From contig CAVTSA010000010.1 of NCBI GenBank assembly GCA_963737225.1, forward strand, positions 1 through 64,000: 64,000 nt of DNA, written 5' to 3'. This stretch comes from CAVTSA01 sp963737225 (GTDB taxonomy: Bacteria > Chloroflexota > Dormibacteria > Dormibacterales > Dormibacteraceae). Of this stretch, positions 25,422-33,730 are shown piece by piece. Below the pieces are notes generated by a model. The model saw only the letters and a program-made list of their open reading frames with translations. It was not told where the DNA came from and ran no database searches. Within the stretch, counting starts at the first letter, position 1, and each line of letters starts with the position of its first letter. The translations under genes and the position numbers were made by a program.

Positions 25422-25781
25422 TCAGGGAAGCCAGAAGATGCGATCGAGTGTGGACTCGGGCAGAGTGTCGAGAAGGGTGCCGAGCGCGGCGATGAGGTTC
25501 CCCGGGTACGCCGCGTTGCCGCGGTAGTAACGCGCTCGCAAGCTGAACACGATGCCTGCGTGGTGCTGTCCCGATACGCTCCGACGGCGTGCGATCCGAG
25601 CGAAATCGTCGACATCCTCAGTGACCACCGCTCGGCCGGTGGCGGTGGCGGCGCGGAGGAGATCATCGTCCCGAAGAATCCTCAGCGCCGCATCATTGAT
25701 TGCCGCGACGACGTCGTACCCCTCGGCTTGAAGGCGTTCCGCCACGGCGGGAGAGTGGTGCCCGTCCAGGAGAAGCTTCAC
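25422..25781 (-). CDS. Toxin-like protein of PIN/DUF5615 (Mut7-C-like) type
   Basis: 119 aa from GTG 25781, overlapping the antitoxin stop (GTGA). It begins VKLLLDGHHSPAVAERLQAE, then a GYDVVAAINDAALRILRDDD stretch, GRAVVTEDVDDFARIA and a terminal helical segment. Acidic residues D7, D38-D39 and E/D in TEDVDDF fit the metal-binding site of PIN-like nucleases of the DUF5615 group, often the toxin of two-gene modules. Composition is visibly less GC-rich than neighbours. The toxin role is inferred from family and gene order. Confidence 0.75.
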   Translation of the reverse strand: MKLLLDGHHSPAVAERLQAEGYDVVAAINDAALRILRDDDLLRAATATGRAVVTEDVDDFARIARRRSVSGQHHAGIVFSLRARYYRGNAAYPGNLIAALGTLLDTLPESTLDRIFWLP

Positions 25782-26203
25782 CGGGCCAGGAGCTCTTGCT
25801 CCCGGCGCCAAAGTGCCTCCTCTCGCGCCGCGCACTCGTCATTGGCGCGGATCCACGAGTCGATCTCCTCGGTGAACTCAGCGTAGTAGGCGAGCACCGC
25901 TTGGACCTGATCACGTCGGAGCCCGAATACGGTGATCGCGCGCTCCACCCGTTGGTCTGGCGGGATGTCGCCACCGACGAGGCCGCCGACGACCTCCCAG
26001 ATGTCGGGCCCGTCGACCAGTGCGGGACGCCGACCGGCCGCCCCAGCGCGGAAGGTCACCAGGGGGTGACGTCGCATGCGGATGCCCTCGGTGATCAGTT
26101 CCTCAGCCAGAGCCGAGAGCGAGGTCCCCGTGGCGTGTGCTTCCATCCTGACCTCGTCGATCACTGCCGGGTCCTGAAACCTGACCGAGATGGGATGCGC
26201 CAT
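25778..26203 (-). CDS. Antitoxin-like protein with N-terminal ribbon-helix-helix and DUF433-like region
   Basis: 141 aa from ATG 26203. GTG 26206 is possible but lies inside the operator. The first 45 residues fit a ribbon-helix-helix DNA-binder (PISVRFQDPAVIDEVRMEAH, TSLSALAEELITEGIRM). The middle, PDIWEVVGGLVGGDIPPDQR followed by FGLRRDQVQAVLAYYAEF, resembles DUF433-type antitoxins. The tail is a charged helix. It is coupled to the downstream toxin gene and probably represses its own promoter through the palindrome overlapping the start. Confidence 0.75.
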   Translation of the reverse strand: MAHPISVRFQDPAVIDEVRMEAHATGTSLSALAEELITEGIRMRRHPLVTFRAGAAGRRPALVDGPDIWEVVGGLVGGDIPPDQRVERAITVFGLRRDQVQAVLAYYAEFTEEIDSWIRANDECAAREEALWRREQELLAR

Positions 26204-26204
26204 C

Positions 26205-26217
26205 ACTACATTGTAGT
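26205..26217 (-). promoter_or_regulatory. Palindromic operator overlapping -10 of the TA operon
   Basis: ACTACA-T-TGTAGT is a perfect inverted repeat. On the minus strand it covers the -10 hexamer TACAAT (26210-26215), which lies 6 nt before ATG 26203. This is the classic geometry for antitoxin autorepression. The -35 position would fall on the edge of repeat copy B. Confidence 0.7.
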
Positions 26218-26234
26218 CAGAGCCCGCATGACGG

Positions 26235-26294
26235 CAGAGTGTCCGCAGTCCGACGCTACCCGGCGCGGTTTAGGGTCGCAGTGCGGACACTCTG
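26235..26294 (+). repeat. 60-nt hairpin repeat, copy B (right border of TA cassette)
   Basis: The outer stem CAGAGTGTCCGCA ... TGCGGACACTCTG is a perfect 13 bp. The inner stem is GACGCTA/TAGGGTC with one mismatch. Same orientation as copy A, five differences. It supplies the last 12 codons and the TAG stop (26256-26258) of ycaQ. Confidence 0.9.
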
Positions 26295-27554
26295 ACCTCT
26301 CCCGCCGGCTGCGGCCAGGGCCGGCGCCAGGTCCCCGCGTGGGGCGACGTGCAACCTCTCGAGGCCCAGCCAGCCCGCGACCAGCTCCAGCTCCTCGCGC
26401 AGCGGGTCCGCCACCCGCCCGGGGTCGGCGCCCGCCTCCAGGTGGGCGCTCTGCACCAGCAGCGTGCCGGTGGCACGGTCCGACTTCAGATCCACGCGTG
26501 CCACCAGCCGGTCACCGAGCAGGAACGGCAGGACGTAGTACCCGTAGACCCGCTTGGGCGGTGGCGTGTAGATCTCGATGCGGTAGCTGAAGCCGAAGAG
26601 GCGCTCGGTGCGCGGTCGGGACCAGACCAGGGAGTCGAACGGCGAGAGCAGCGCCCGCGCCCCTACCGAGCGCGGGCGCCGGGCGGCGGGCCAGAGGTAG
26701 GCCGGCGTCCCCCAGCCCTCGACCTCGACCGGCACCAGCTCGCCCGCCGCCACCAGCTCCGCGACTCGCTGCCGGGAAGCGGCGCGAGGGAGGCGGAAGT
26801 AGTCGCCGAGGTCGGGTTCGGTGGCCACGCCCAGCGCGCGGGCGGCGATCCGGACCAGCTCTCGCTGGGCCTCCGCGGCCTCGGGCGTGGGCGCGTCCAG
26901 GATCCGCGCCGGCAGCACCCGCTCCAGGAGGTCGTAGCGGCGTTCGAAGTTGACCCGTTCGACCGCGCCCAGCCGCCCCGCGTAGAAGAGGTACTCCAGC
27001 GCCACCTTGCCCTCGTGCCAGTTCCACATCTCACCCGGCGTGCGGGCGCGGGGGGCGACGCCGGTGTCGTCGGCGCGAATCGGGCCGCGGTCCGCCGCCA
27101 GCGCGAGCACCTGCCGCACCAGGTCTGGATGCTCGTTCGCGGTGTGGACGATGCCCGACCAGGCGTAGTCGTCCACCGCCGCCATCCGCCAGCGGAACAG
27201 AGGATGCAGCTCGACCGGGATCAGGGACGCCATGTGCCCCCAGTACTCGACCAGCGCCCGCTCACGAGGCGGGCGCGCGCGCCGGGTCCCCGCCGCGATG
27301 CCGTTGCGGTGCACCGCGAGCCGGTCGAGGGCGTCGCGGGGATAGGGACCGAGCCGGGCGAAGAACGGGAGGTAATGGGCGCGGCAGAAGACGTTCACCG
27401 AATCCAGCTGGATCGCGCCCAGGCGAGCCGCCAGCGCTCGCAGGTGCCGCGCGGTGACGGCACCCGAGGGCCGTGCATCCGCGAACCCCTGAGCAGCCAG
27501 CGCGATCCGGCGGGCCGCGGCGGCGGAGAGTCGGAGAGGCTGAGAGGCGCTCAC
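26256..27554 (-). CDS. YcaQ-family DNA glycosylase/winged-helix protein
   Basis: 432 aa. The winged-helix YcaQ/AlkZ-like architecture is visible: IALAAQGFADARPSGAVTAR, LGAIQLDSVNVFCRAHYLPF (the QxD-type catalytic region, here IQLDSVN), VEYWGHMASLIP, GEMWNWHEGKVALEYLFYAG, ALLSPFDSLVWSRPRTERLF and KRVYGYYVLPFLLGDRLVAR. The family excises bulky or crosslinked bases. The C-terminal GQSVRTATLNRAG is encoded by the 60-nt repeat, so the native end was probably replaced. It overlaps the upstream small gene by 4 nt. Confidence 0.9.
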   Translation of the reverse strand: MSASQPLRLSAAAARRIALAAQGFADARPSGAVTARHLRALAARLGAIQLDSVNVFCRAHYLPFFARLGPYPRDALDRLAVHRNGIAAGTRRARPPRERALVEYWGHMASLIPVELHPLFRWRMAAVDDYAWSGIVHTANEHPDLVRQVLALAADRGPIRADDTGVAPRARTPGEMWNWHEGKVALEYLFYAGRLGAVERVNFERRYDLLERVLPARILDAPTPEAAEAQRELVRIAARALGVATEPDLGDYFRLPRAASRQRVAELVAAGELVPVEVEGWGTPAYLWPAARRPRSVGARALLSPFDSLVWSRPRTERLFGFSYRIEIYTPPPKRVYGYYVLPFLLGDRLVARVDLKSDRATGTLLVQSAHLEAGADPGRVADPLREELELVAGWLGLERLHVAPRGDLAPALAAAGGRGQSVRTATLNRAG

Positions 27555-27754
27555 TCGTCGCGCGGCGCGGCCGGCGGCGGCTCCTGCACGCGGATCCCAT
27601 GGCGCACGGCCGCCTGCACCCCCAGCTGGTCCTCCCGTCTACTCTGGCGGCGCGCCAGCATCCGTGTCACCCAGAACAGGACAAAGGCGACCGCGGCGAC
27701 CACCAGCAGCGCCACGATCGCCATCCTGTGGGTGGAGGGGATGAACCAGAACAC
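27551..27754 (-). CDS. Small single-pass membrane protein
   Basis: 67 aa from GTG 27754 (or 57 aa from ATG 27724). One hydrophobic helix, MAIVALLVVAAVAFVLFWVT, is followed by a basic cytoplasmic-type tail (RMLARRQSRREDQ) and a Pro-rich end. It is coupled to ycaQ (ATGA overlap) and follows the glycoside hydrolase gene by about 10 bp. I do not recognise the family. Confidence 0.65.
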   Translation of the reverse strand: MFWFIPSTHRMAIVALLVVAAVAFVLFWVTRMLARRQSRREDQLGVQAAVRHGIRVQEPPPAAPRDE

Positions 27755-27765
27755 CGGGCGCCACC

Positions 27766-30394
27766 CTACCGCTCGGCCGGCGTGCTGAGCGGACTGTGCA
27801 CCCGGACCCGGCCGCTCGCGATGCCGGGCAGCGTCAGATCGACCTCCAGCTCGTGCCCGCGCACCTCGAGCGGCGCCGGGACCTCCACGAAGATCGTGAC
27901 GTCGCGCTCCAGCGGGAGCTCGACCCGTCGCGGCAGCGGGATCCGGCCCGCCCCGGTGAGGAGCAGCAGCTGCGGGTGGGGCAGCGGGTCGCCGTCCAGC
28001 CGTACCTCGCCGAGCGCGCTGAGAACCGCCGGCTGGGTGCGGTTGCGCAGCGTGAACTGGAACCCCTCGGGTGACTGGACCAGGCTGTCCTCGAGCACGA
28101 TCCGGCCGGCCAGGTACCCCGGGAGCAGCGGCCGCCGGCGGACGTTGTCGAGGCGGTCGGCGATGCGGAAGAGCAGCTCGGTGACCAGCGGCTCGCGGTC
28201 GGGGACCCGAAGCTCGGCGGAGAACGTGTAGTCGCCCTCGGCGTCGATCGGGAGGGACAGGGAGTCGACCTGGAGGGCCGGCTCCTCGGCGGTGGGAAGC
28301 GTGAGCGTCAGGGTGCCCCCCGACGACTTGCGGCGGAACCCGTCGAAGAGGCGACCCACCCCCCGGCCCTCGAGCGGCTGGTCCCGCGCCACCGTCCAGC
28401 GGATCTCGGCGTCGCCCTCCAGGTGCGGGTCGTCGTTGACCACCACCAGACGGACCCCGATCTCGTCTTCCGGGTGCCACCCCACGCCGAACGGAACCAG
28501 AGGCGAGAAGTCGACCGGGTCCACGATCAGGCGGAGCGGGCTGAAGGCCTCCCGCACCGCGGCCAGCGCCGGCCTCGGATTGCGCGAGCTGTCGAGAAGT
28601 CCGAAGCCGACTCCCGGAAACGGGTCCACCAGCGTGAACACGAGCGCCCCCGAGCAGGGCTCGAACTTGCGCTTGCGGAACTGGTCGATGGCGTACGAGA
28701 GGAGCCACGCCTGGTACTCGTGGCTGGCCTCGACGTAGTCCTCCAGGCTGTCGTAGTCCTCGGTGAGCCCGATCCCGTGCTCCGCCCAGTGCGGCGACTG
28801 GTAGCCGGAGAAGAGCCATGTCGCGTCGTCGCCGGAGACCGGCCACCGCGCCTGCAGCGCCGCCCAGTCGGGAGATCCCAGGGGCGGCAGGGCCTGCGCT
28901 CCGAACGTGCTCACGAACTGGGGCAGGACGTCCGCGAAGTGCTGCCAGCTGCCCTCCCGCCACCCCAGCCAGAGGTGCTGGTCGAACTCACCTGACGCGG
29001 CGAGCGCCGGACGCGAGCGGTCGAGCGACTCCAGGGTGGCTTTCACCTCCTGATCGATCGTGTAGTTCTGCCGCACCGCGTGCACATCCCCCAGCGCGGA
29101 GTTGGCCTCGATCCAGGGCGGATCGTCGTGCGCCACCCAGAGCGCAATCGAAGGCCGGTTGACGAGCTGCCCCACCATCTCCGGAACCTGGGCCCGCACC
29201 GCCTGCTCGAAGAACCGGGTCTCCTCGGCGTCGGCGTGATAGGCGTAGGAGCGGGTGAGCGGGAAATCGGCGATCACCAGCATCCCGACCTCGTCGCAGA
29301 GCCGGTAGAAGGCTTCGGGAAGCACGGCCCCGGGGACTCGCAGCAGATCGAGGTTGGTCTCGCGTGCCAGTCGCAGATCGGCCGCGAACGTCGCCTCGGT
29401 GAGCTGGTCGAGCTGCAGCGACGGGGTGTAGTCCGCTCCGCGCAGAAAGGCGGGACGACCTCCGACCGTCACCTCCCAACCCTCCGGGCTCGCCGTGGAG
29501 CGAGGCGTCGCGAAAGCCGAAGCGGTCGTCCCAGCGGACGCTGACCCGCTCGCGCACCACCAGCGTGAGCCGGGCGGCGTAGAGCGCCTGCTTGCCGAAG
29601 CGCCACGGCAGCCAGCGCTCGACGTCCATCACCGTGAGTGCCATCTGCACCGTCCGTTCCGATCCGCCCGAGATGGTGACCTCGCGGCGGAGCCGCAGAG
29701 GAGGAGCGCCCGGGGGCTCGAGATCGAACACGAGCTCCCCCGACATCTCGCGGCCGTCGAGGTTCCGCAGGTGGGCCGAGAGCTCGACCCGCCCCACGTC
29801 GCCCGCCTCGATGTGGGGGCGGAGGTGAGCGGACTCCAGCACCACGGGCCCCGTGTATTCCAGCTCTACCGGCGCCCAGAGGCCGATCGGGACCCGCCAG
29901 CGATACTCATCGGGCAGGCTGAACCAGGTCGAGCTGGGGTAGGGCCGGCTGTCCCCGTCGTTGAAGATGCCCATCACGTGGCGCTTGCGGGTGAGGTCCC
30001 GCTCGATCGGCGACTCGCAGCAGATCACGAGCAGGTTCCCGTCGCGCAGGTAGGGCGTGACGTCGAAGCCGAAAGGGGCGAAGTACCCGTAGTGCGAGCC
30101 CAGAAAGCGGCCGTTGAGCCACACGTTGGTACCGAGGAACGCACCGCCCACGCGCAGGATGACGCGGCCGTCGACGTCAGGGCGCGGGAAGACGGTGCGA
30201 TACCAGATCGCGGTCCGGTCCTCCTCCGCCCACTGCTGCTCGGGGACCGCGATGGGTGCCCACCCTTCGCCACCGCCCTTGGCGAGGCCCTCCGCCTCGC
30301 CCTCGCCGAGCGGCAGCCAGGTGGCCTCCCAGTTGACGAGCCGGCGTGTCCCTCCGGCTCCCGGACGTGGCGGCAGCTGAAGACAGTCGTTCAT
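27766..30394 (-). pseudogene. Glycoside hydrolase family 2-like (beta-galactosidase/mannosidase-like), frameshifted
   Basis: About 875 codons in two frames. The 5' part (30394 to about 29490) has a sugar-binding jelly-roll (VILRVGGAFLGTNVWLNGRF, HYGYFAPFGFDVTPYLRDGN) and a beta-sandwich. The rest is a TIM-barrel-like portion (PAFLRGADYTPSLQLDQLTE, RETNLDLLRVPGAVLPEAFY, VNRPSIALWVAHDDPPW) and further beta domains. Frames switch at a GGG run (29486-29488 plus strand): one extra base turns EPEGWEVTVGG into EPGGLGGDG. Catalytic Glu positions are not certain; HDDPPW stands where HNE is common. It starts at the galK stop and fits galactoside breakdown. Confidence 0.78.
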
Positions 30395-31311
30395 CAGGCC
30401 GCCTCGCCGCGCGCGTACGGTCCCGAAGCACTCTCGCAGAGGAGGACCGTGCGGTCAGGGAAGGCGACCGCCAGCGCCTCGGTGGCACCCTCGTCGACCA
30501 GGGCCACGACGCTGCCACCGAATCCACCCCCCATCTGACGGGCACCGTGGCATCCGCGGAGCCCGGCCACGCGATCCACGATCGCGTCGGTCTCGGGCAC
30601 CGTCGCCTCGAGGTCGTCGCGGAGGCTCCGGTGCGCCGTCAGCAGCAGGTCCCGGAGTCGCGAGCGGTCGTCGCGCTCCAGCGCCGCGACGAACTCGCCC
30701 ACCCGGGCGATCTCGGACTCGACATGGCGCCGGCGGCGCGGCATACCCGCCTCGATCTCACGGCGCCGCTGGTTGTACGGCGTCTCGGACAGGCGGTGAT
30801 GGACGCCGGAGTCGATGACCGCGATCCGCAGCGTCGTCGGCAGCCGGACCGGGCGGAAGTCGAGCGTGGCCGTGTCCAGCAGCAGCGCCGCCCCCCGGAT
30901 GCCGTTCGCCGCGACGAACTGGTCCATGATCCCGACCTGGACGCCCGTCGCCTCCTGTTCCGCACGCTGGCAGATGCGGGCGATCTCGGCGCCGTCTCCG
31001 TCGGGTCGCAGCGCTGCCGCGAACGCGACCAGCAGGGCGGCCGAGCTGCTGAGGCCGTCCCCGACCGGCACCGTCGAGTCGATCGAGACCTCCTGGGGCC
31101 CCACCCCCAGCTGCCCGGCCAGGGCCTCCAGGTAGACCTCGCCGCCCGCGGTCCGGCTGCGCACCGACCACCGCTCGGCGGCGTGTCCCTCCAGCGTGAC
31201 GAAACGATCGATCGCCACCGGCAGCACCGGCCCTCCGACGTAGTCCACATGCTCGCCGATCAGATTGACGCGGCCCGGGGCGCGCCCTCGCCAGGCCGTG
31301 GCCTCGATCAT
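30394..31311 (-). CDS. galK: Galactokinase (GHMP kinase)
   Basis: 305 aa, shorter than the E. coli enzyme (about 380). Motif 1 is GRAPGRVNLIGEHVDYVGG, the ATP-binding motif 2 is STVPVGDGLSSSAALLVAFA, and motif 3 is GARQMGGGFGGSVVALVD. The product phosphorylates galactose at C1. It overlaps galT at its start (ATGA) and shares TGATG with the GH2 gene at its end. The short length and local context leave some room for another GHMP sugar kinase, but the galT partner supports GalK. Confidence 0.9.
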   Translation of the reverse strand: MIEATAWRGRAPGRVNLIGEHVDYVGGPVLPVAIDRFVTLEGHAAERWSVRSRTAGGEVYLEALAGQLGVGPQEVSIDSTVPVGDGLSSSAALLVAFAAALRPDGDGAEIARICQRAEQEATGVQVGIMDQFVAANGIRGAALLLDTATLDFRPVRLPTTLRIAVIDSGVHHRLSETPYNQRRREIEAGMPRRRRHVESEIARVGEFVAALERDDRSRLRDLLLTAHRSLRDDLEATVPETDAIVDRVAGLRGCHGARQMGGGFGGSVVALVDEGATEALAVAFPDRTVLLCESASGPYARGEAA

Positions 31312-32348
31312 GCCGCGACCTGGCGCAGCCTCTCGGCGGCGGCCTCCGGGGTCACGTCTCGCTGGGCCTGCGCCAGCATCTCGTAGCCGACCATGAACTT
31401 GCGCACGGTCGCGGACCGGAGCAGGGGTGGGTAGTAGTGGGCGTGGAGGTGAAACGGCAGGGCCTCGCGGGGCCGCTGGTGGATCCCCATCGAGTACGGA
31501 AAGGGCACGCCGAAGAGGCGGTCATACGCGGCGACCAGTCGCCGCATGGCACGCGCCCAGTCCCGGCGTGCCGGTGGGTCCAGCTGGGCCAGATCGGCCC
31601 GGTGGTTCGGCGAGAGCAGCATCACCTCGAACGGCCACGTCGCCCAGAACGGGACCAGGCAGACGACCTCCCCCTCGCAGAAGACGAGGCGGGAGCCGTC
31701 GTCGAGCTCGCCGGCGGCGTAGTCGCAGAGCAGGCAACCGCCTTGCCAGGCGGCGAACGCAGCCTGCTCGCGAGCCGGAATCGTCGGGCTCGTCCCGTCG
31801 GCCCAGATCTGGCAGTGAGGGTGCGGATTGCTGGCGCCCATCAGCGATCCCCGGTTCTCGAAGATCTGCACGTGGGCGATGCCGGGGCGCGCGATCAGGT
31901 CCCGATACTGGTCGGACCACAGCTCGACCACCTGCTCGACCGCCGCCTCCGGCAGGGTCGCGAGGTGGAGGTCGTGCCGGGGAGAGAAGCAGACCACTCG
32001 GCAGATGCCCGCGGCGGGGCGGATCTGGTGCAGCGGGTCCGCCGGAGTCTTCCACCCATGCGACGGCGCCGATCCGGCGTCCAGGGCCGGGAAGTCATTG
32101 TCGAACGACCACGGGCCGCGGTACTCGGGGTTGCGGTGCCCGCCTGTGCGTTCGTTGCCGGGGCAGAGGTAGCAGTCCGGGTCGTAGGCCGGCGCGGACG
32201 GCGGCGACGGCGCCTCCTGAGCCCCCTGCCAGGGCCGGCGACTCCGCTGCGGGGAAACCGTGACCCACTCCTGGAGGAGCGGGTTGTGACGCTGATGCGG
32301 CCGCTCCCATCGTCCCTCGTGGTCTGGATCGTCCCGGGGCCGGAGCAT
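31308..32348 (-). CDS. galT: Galactose-1-phosphate uridylyltransferase
   Basis: 346 aa from ATG 32348. The longer frame to 32684 crosses the RNA candidate and is rejected. N-terminal HNPLLQEWVTVSPQRSRRPW, zinc ligands in CYLCPGN, the catalytic NPHPHCQIWADG His-Pro-His, FSPRHDLHLATLP and a second HIT-like half ending with LPFHLHAHYYPPLLR. Converts UDP-glucose and galactose-1-phosphate in the Leloir pathway. First gene of a galT-galK-GH2 operon, with TATACT (32360-32365) 11 nt upstream as likely -10. Confidence 0.95.
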   Translation of the reverse strand: MLRPRDDPDHEGRWERPHQRHNPLLQEWVTVSPQRSRRPWQGAQEAPSPPSAPAYDPDCYLCPGNERTGGHRNPEYRGPWSFDNDFPALDAGSAPSHGWKTPADPLHQIRPAAGICRVVCFSPRHDLHLATLPEAAVEQVVELWSDQYRDLIARPGIAHVQIFENRGSLMGASNPHPHCQIWADGTSPTIPAREQAAFAAWQGGCLLCDYAAGELDDGSRLVFCEGEVVCLVPFWATWPFEVMLLSPNHRADLAQLDPPARRDWARAMRRLVAAYDRLFGVPFPYSMGIHQRPREALPFHLHAHYYPPLLRSATVRKFMVGYEMLAQAQRDVTPEAAAERLRQVAA

Positions 32349-32359
32349 CGGTGCCCGGG

Positions 32360-32365
32360 AGTATA
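32360..32365 (-). promoter_or_regulatory. -10 element of the galT operon
   Basis: TATACT on the minus strand, 11 nt before ATG 32348, giving a very short leader. It faces away from an identical TATACT on the plus strand at 32405-32410. Confidence 0.55.
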
Positions 32366-32404
32366 GGGCGCTCCCGGCCGGGCCCTGACCGCCACCCCGG
32401 CACC

Positions 32405-32410
32405 TATACT
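32405..32410 (+). promoter_or_regulatory. -10 element of the 32.4-kb RNA candidate
   Basis: TATACT on the plus strand. A start about 7 nt downstream would give a transcript beginning near 32417. No clear -35 element is visible. Confidence 0.5.
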
Positions 32411-32416
32411 GAGGGG

Positions 32417-32668
32417 GCCGCGGCGGTGCCCGGGGGTGCCACGCGAGTTCAACGCCCGTGTGGCAGAGGAGGTGAGGCCGCGTTGGATATACCGAGTCGT
32501 AAAGCCAACCGCCTCGTTTGCCTGCCGGGAGTGCGGGGGGACACCCTCTAAGCGCTCTCGACATTCCACCTCGGACTCCTGGAGTCAGAGGCGGTGGCTT
32601 TACGTGAGAGGCTCCGGGCAACCGGAGGGGATACGGCCGGGACCCGAGGGGCCCCGGCCGTTCCTCGT
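32417..32668 (+). ncRNA. Structured non-coding RNA candidate, family unknown
   Basis: No credible ORF on either strand. From the promoter hexamer the region shows, in order: a hairpin TGCCACGCG ... CGTGTGGCA; a long-range helix with CGTAAAGCCAACCGCCTC (32498-32515) pairing to GAGGCGGTGGCTTTACG (32588-32604) with one bulge; inside it GACTC-CTG-GAGTC; a CTCCGG-GCAA-CCGGAG hairpin with a GNRA tetraloop (32612-32627); and a strong terminator hairpin (32633-32661). It lacks the conserved pieces of tmRNA, RNase P, SRP RNA and the common riboswitches that I know. The following gene (thioesterase, 32702) lies beyond the terminator, so an attenuator role is also possible. Confidence 0.55.
32633..32661 (+). 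terminator. Rho-independent-type terminator of the RNA candidate
   Basis: ACGGCCGGG-A-CCC, loop GAG, GGG-C-CCCGGCCGT: 12 pairs and one A/C mismatch, followed by TTCCTCGTTC. The T content after the stem is modest. Confidence 0.65.
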
Positions 32669-32701
32669 TCAGGGGGGCTTCCACCGGTACGCTTGCGCGG
32701 C

Positions 32702-33154
32702 ATGAACGACCCGATCGCAGCCCGGTTGAACGAGCTCGTGCAGCAGGGCTGGGTCGCGGAGCTCGGCCTGCGGCTGGTCGAGGTGACGCCGGACCGGGTG
32801 GTCGGCGAGTACGAGATCACCCCCAAACACCACCAGGCCTACGGGATCACCCACGGCGGGGTGCACAGCAGCGTGGTCGAGACGCTGGCCTCGATGGCGG
32901 CCGCCCTTTGGGCGGAGCCGCTCGGCCTGTCGGTGGTGGGGCTGGAGAACTCGACCAGCTTTCTGCGCGCGGTTCGCTCCGGCCGCCTTCGGGCCACCGC
33001 CACCCCCCGCGCACGCGGCCGCACCACCCAGGTCTGGGACGTCGCGATCGAAGACGAACAGGGCCGCCCGGTGGCCGCCGGCCGGGTGCGGCTGCTGTCC
33101 CTCGACCCGGCGCGCGCGCTGGACGGGACCTCGGTCGGCGACCACGGCCTCTGA
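32702..33154 (+). CDS. PaaI-family hotdog thioesterase
   Basis: 150 aa from ATG 32702. A single hotdog domain: LGLRLVEVTPDRVVGEYEIT, then HHQAYGITHGGVHSSVVETL, where the HGG turn and following Glu form the acyl-CoA thioesterase site, then the last strands SGRLRATATPRARGRTTQVW. The family hydrolyses aryl- or acyl-CoA esters. No dedicated pathway genes are adjacent. A TACGCT hexamer lies 8 nt upstream. Substrate unknown. Confidence 0.88.
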   Translation: MNDPIAARLNELVQQGWVAELGLRLVEVTPDRVVGEYEITPKHHQAYGITHGGVHSSVVETLASMAAALWAEPLGLSVVGLENSTSFLRAVRSGRLRATATPRARGRTTQVWDVAIEDEQGRPVAAGRVRLLSLDPARALDGTSVGDHGL

Positions 33155-33170
33155 GCCGGTGCCCCGTGGC

Positions 33171-33176
33171 TACAAT
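33171..33176 (+). promoter_or_regulatory. -10 element, leaderless start of Dps gene
   Basis: TACAAT, 7 nt, ATG 33184. It lies in the short gap after the thioesterase stop. Confidence 0.55.
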
Positions 33177-33183
33177 CGCGGAC

Positions 33184-33690
33184 ATGGCTGAAGACACCTC
33201 CCCGATCAACTCGCATGCCGCGGCGATCAGCCTCGACAGCCGCCTCGCCGCGGCCGAGATCCTCCAGGAGCTGGTCGTCGACGTGACCGACCTCTCCCTG
33301 GTCGGCAAGCAGGCCCACTGGAATCTGCGCGGCCGCTCGTTCCGAGACCTGCACCTGCAGCTTGACGAGATGGTCGACGTGGCGCGCGAGGGCTCCGATA
33401 CGCTGGCGGAGCGGCTGCTTCAGCTCGGTGTCGCCGCCGACGGCCGGGCGGAGACGCTTTACAAGAGCTCACACCTGGACAAGTTCCCGGAGGGGCGGAT
33501 CAGCGACGACCAGGCGACGGATTTGATCGTGGGCGCGCTGGAGACGGTCTCGCAGGTCGGCCACTCCCGCCTCGGCCAGCTGGGGGAGCTGGACCCGGTC
33601 TCGCAGGACCTCGTGATCGCGGTGCTGGAGGGCATCGAGAAGCAGCTCTGGATGTTCGAGGCGCACCGGGAACAGGAAAAGGCGAGGTAG
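33184..33690 (+). CDS. dps: Dps/ferritin-like DNA-binding stress protein
   Basis: 168 aa. A four-helix ferritin-like fold with the Dps ferroxidase signature: VTDLSLVGKQAHWNLRGRSF, then HLQLDEMVDVAREGSDTLAE, where His, Asp and Glu come from the two facing helices of adjacent subunits. The last helices carry VLEGIEKQLWMFEAHREQ. Such proteins oxidise and store iron with peroxide and protect DNA. It has its own promoter-like hexamer and is followed by a possible diverged copy of the paired-palindrome element. Confidence 0.92.
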   Translation: MAEDTSPINSHAAAISLDSRLAAAEILQELVVDVTDLSLVGKQAHWNLRGRSFRDLHLQLDEMVDVAREGSDTLAERLLQLGVAADGRAETLYKSSHLDKFPEGRISDDQATDLIVGALETVSQVGHSRLGQLGELDPVSQDLVIAVLEGIEKQLWMFEAHREQEKAR

Positions 33691-33730
33691 GTTTCGGCTC
33701 CGGCGGCTGAGGAGGTCGCAGCCTCAGGGC

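Noticed and set aside
25357..26294. Integron attC or IS ends for the 60-nt repeats
   Set aside because: No GTTRRRY core, no integrase or transposase, and direct rather than inverted orientation.
32417..32668. tmRNA, RNase P RNA, SRP RNA or common riboswitch
   Set aside because: None of their conserved sequence blocks is recognisable; left as unknown RNA.
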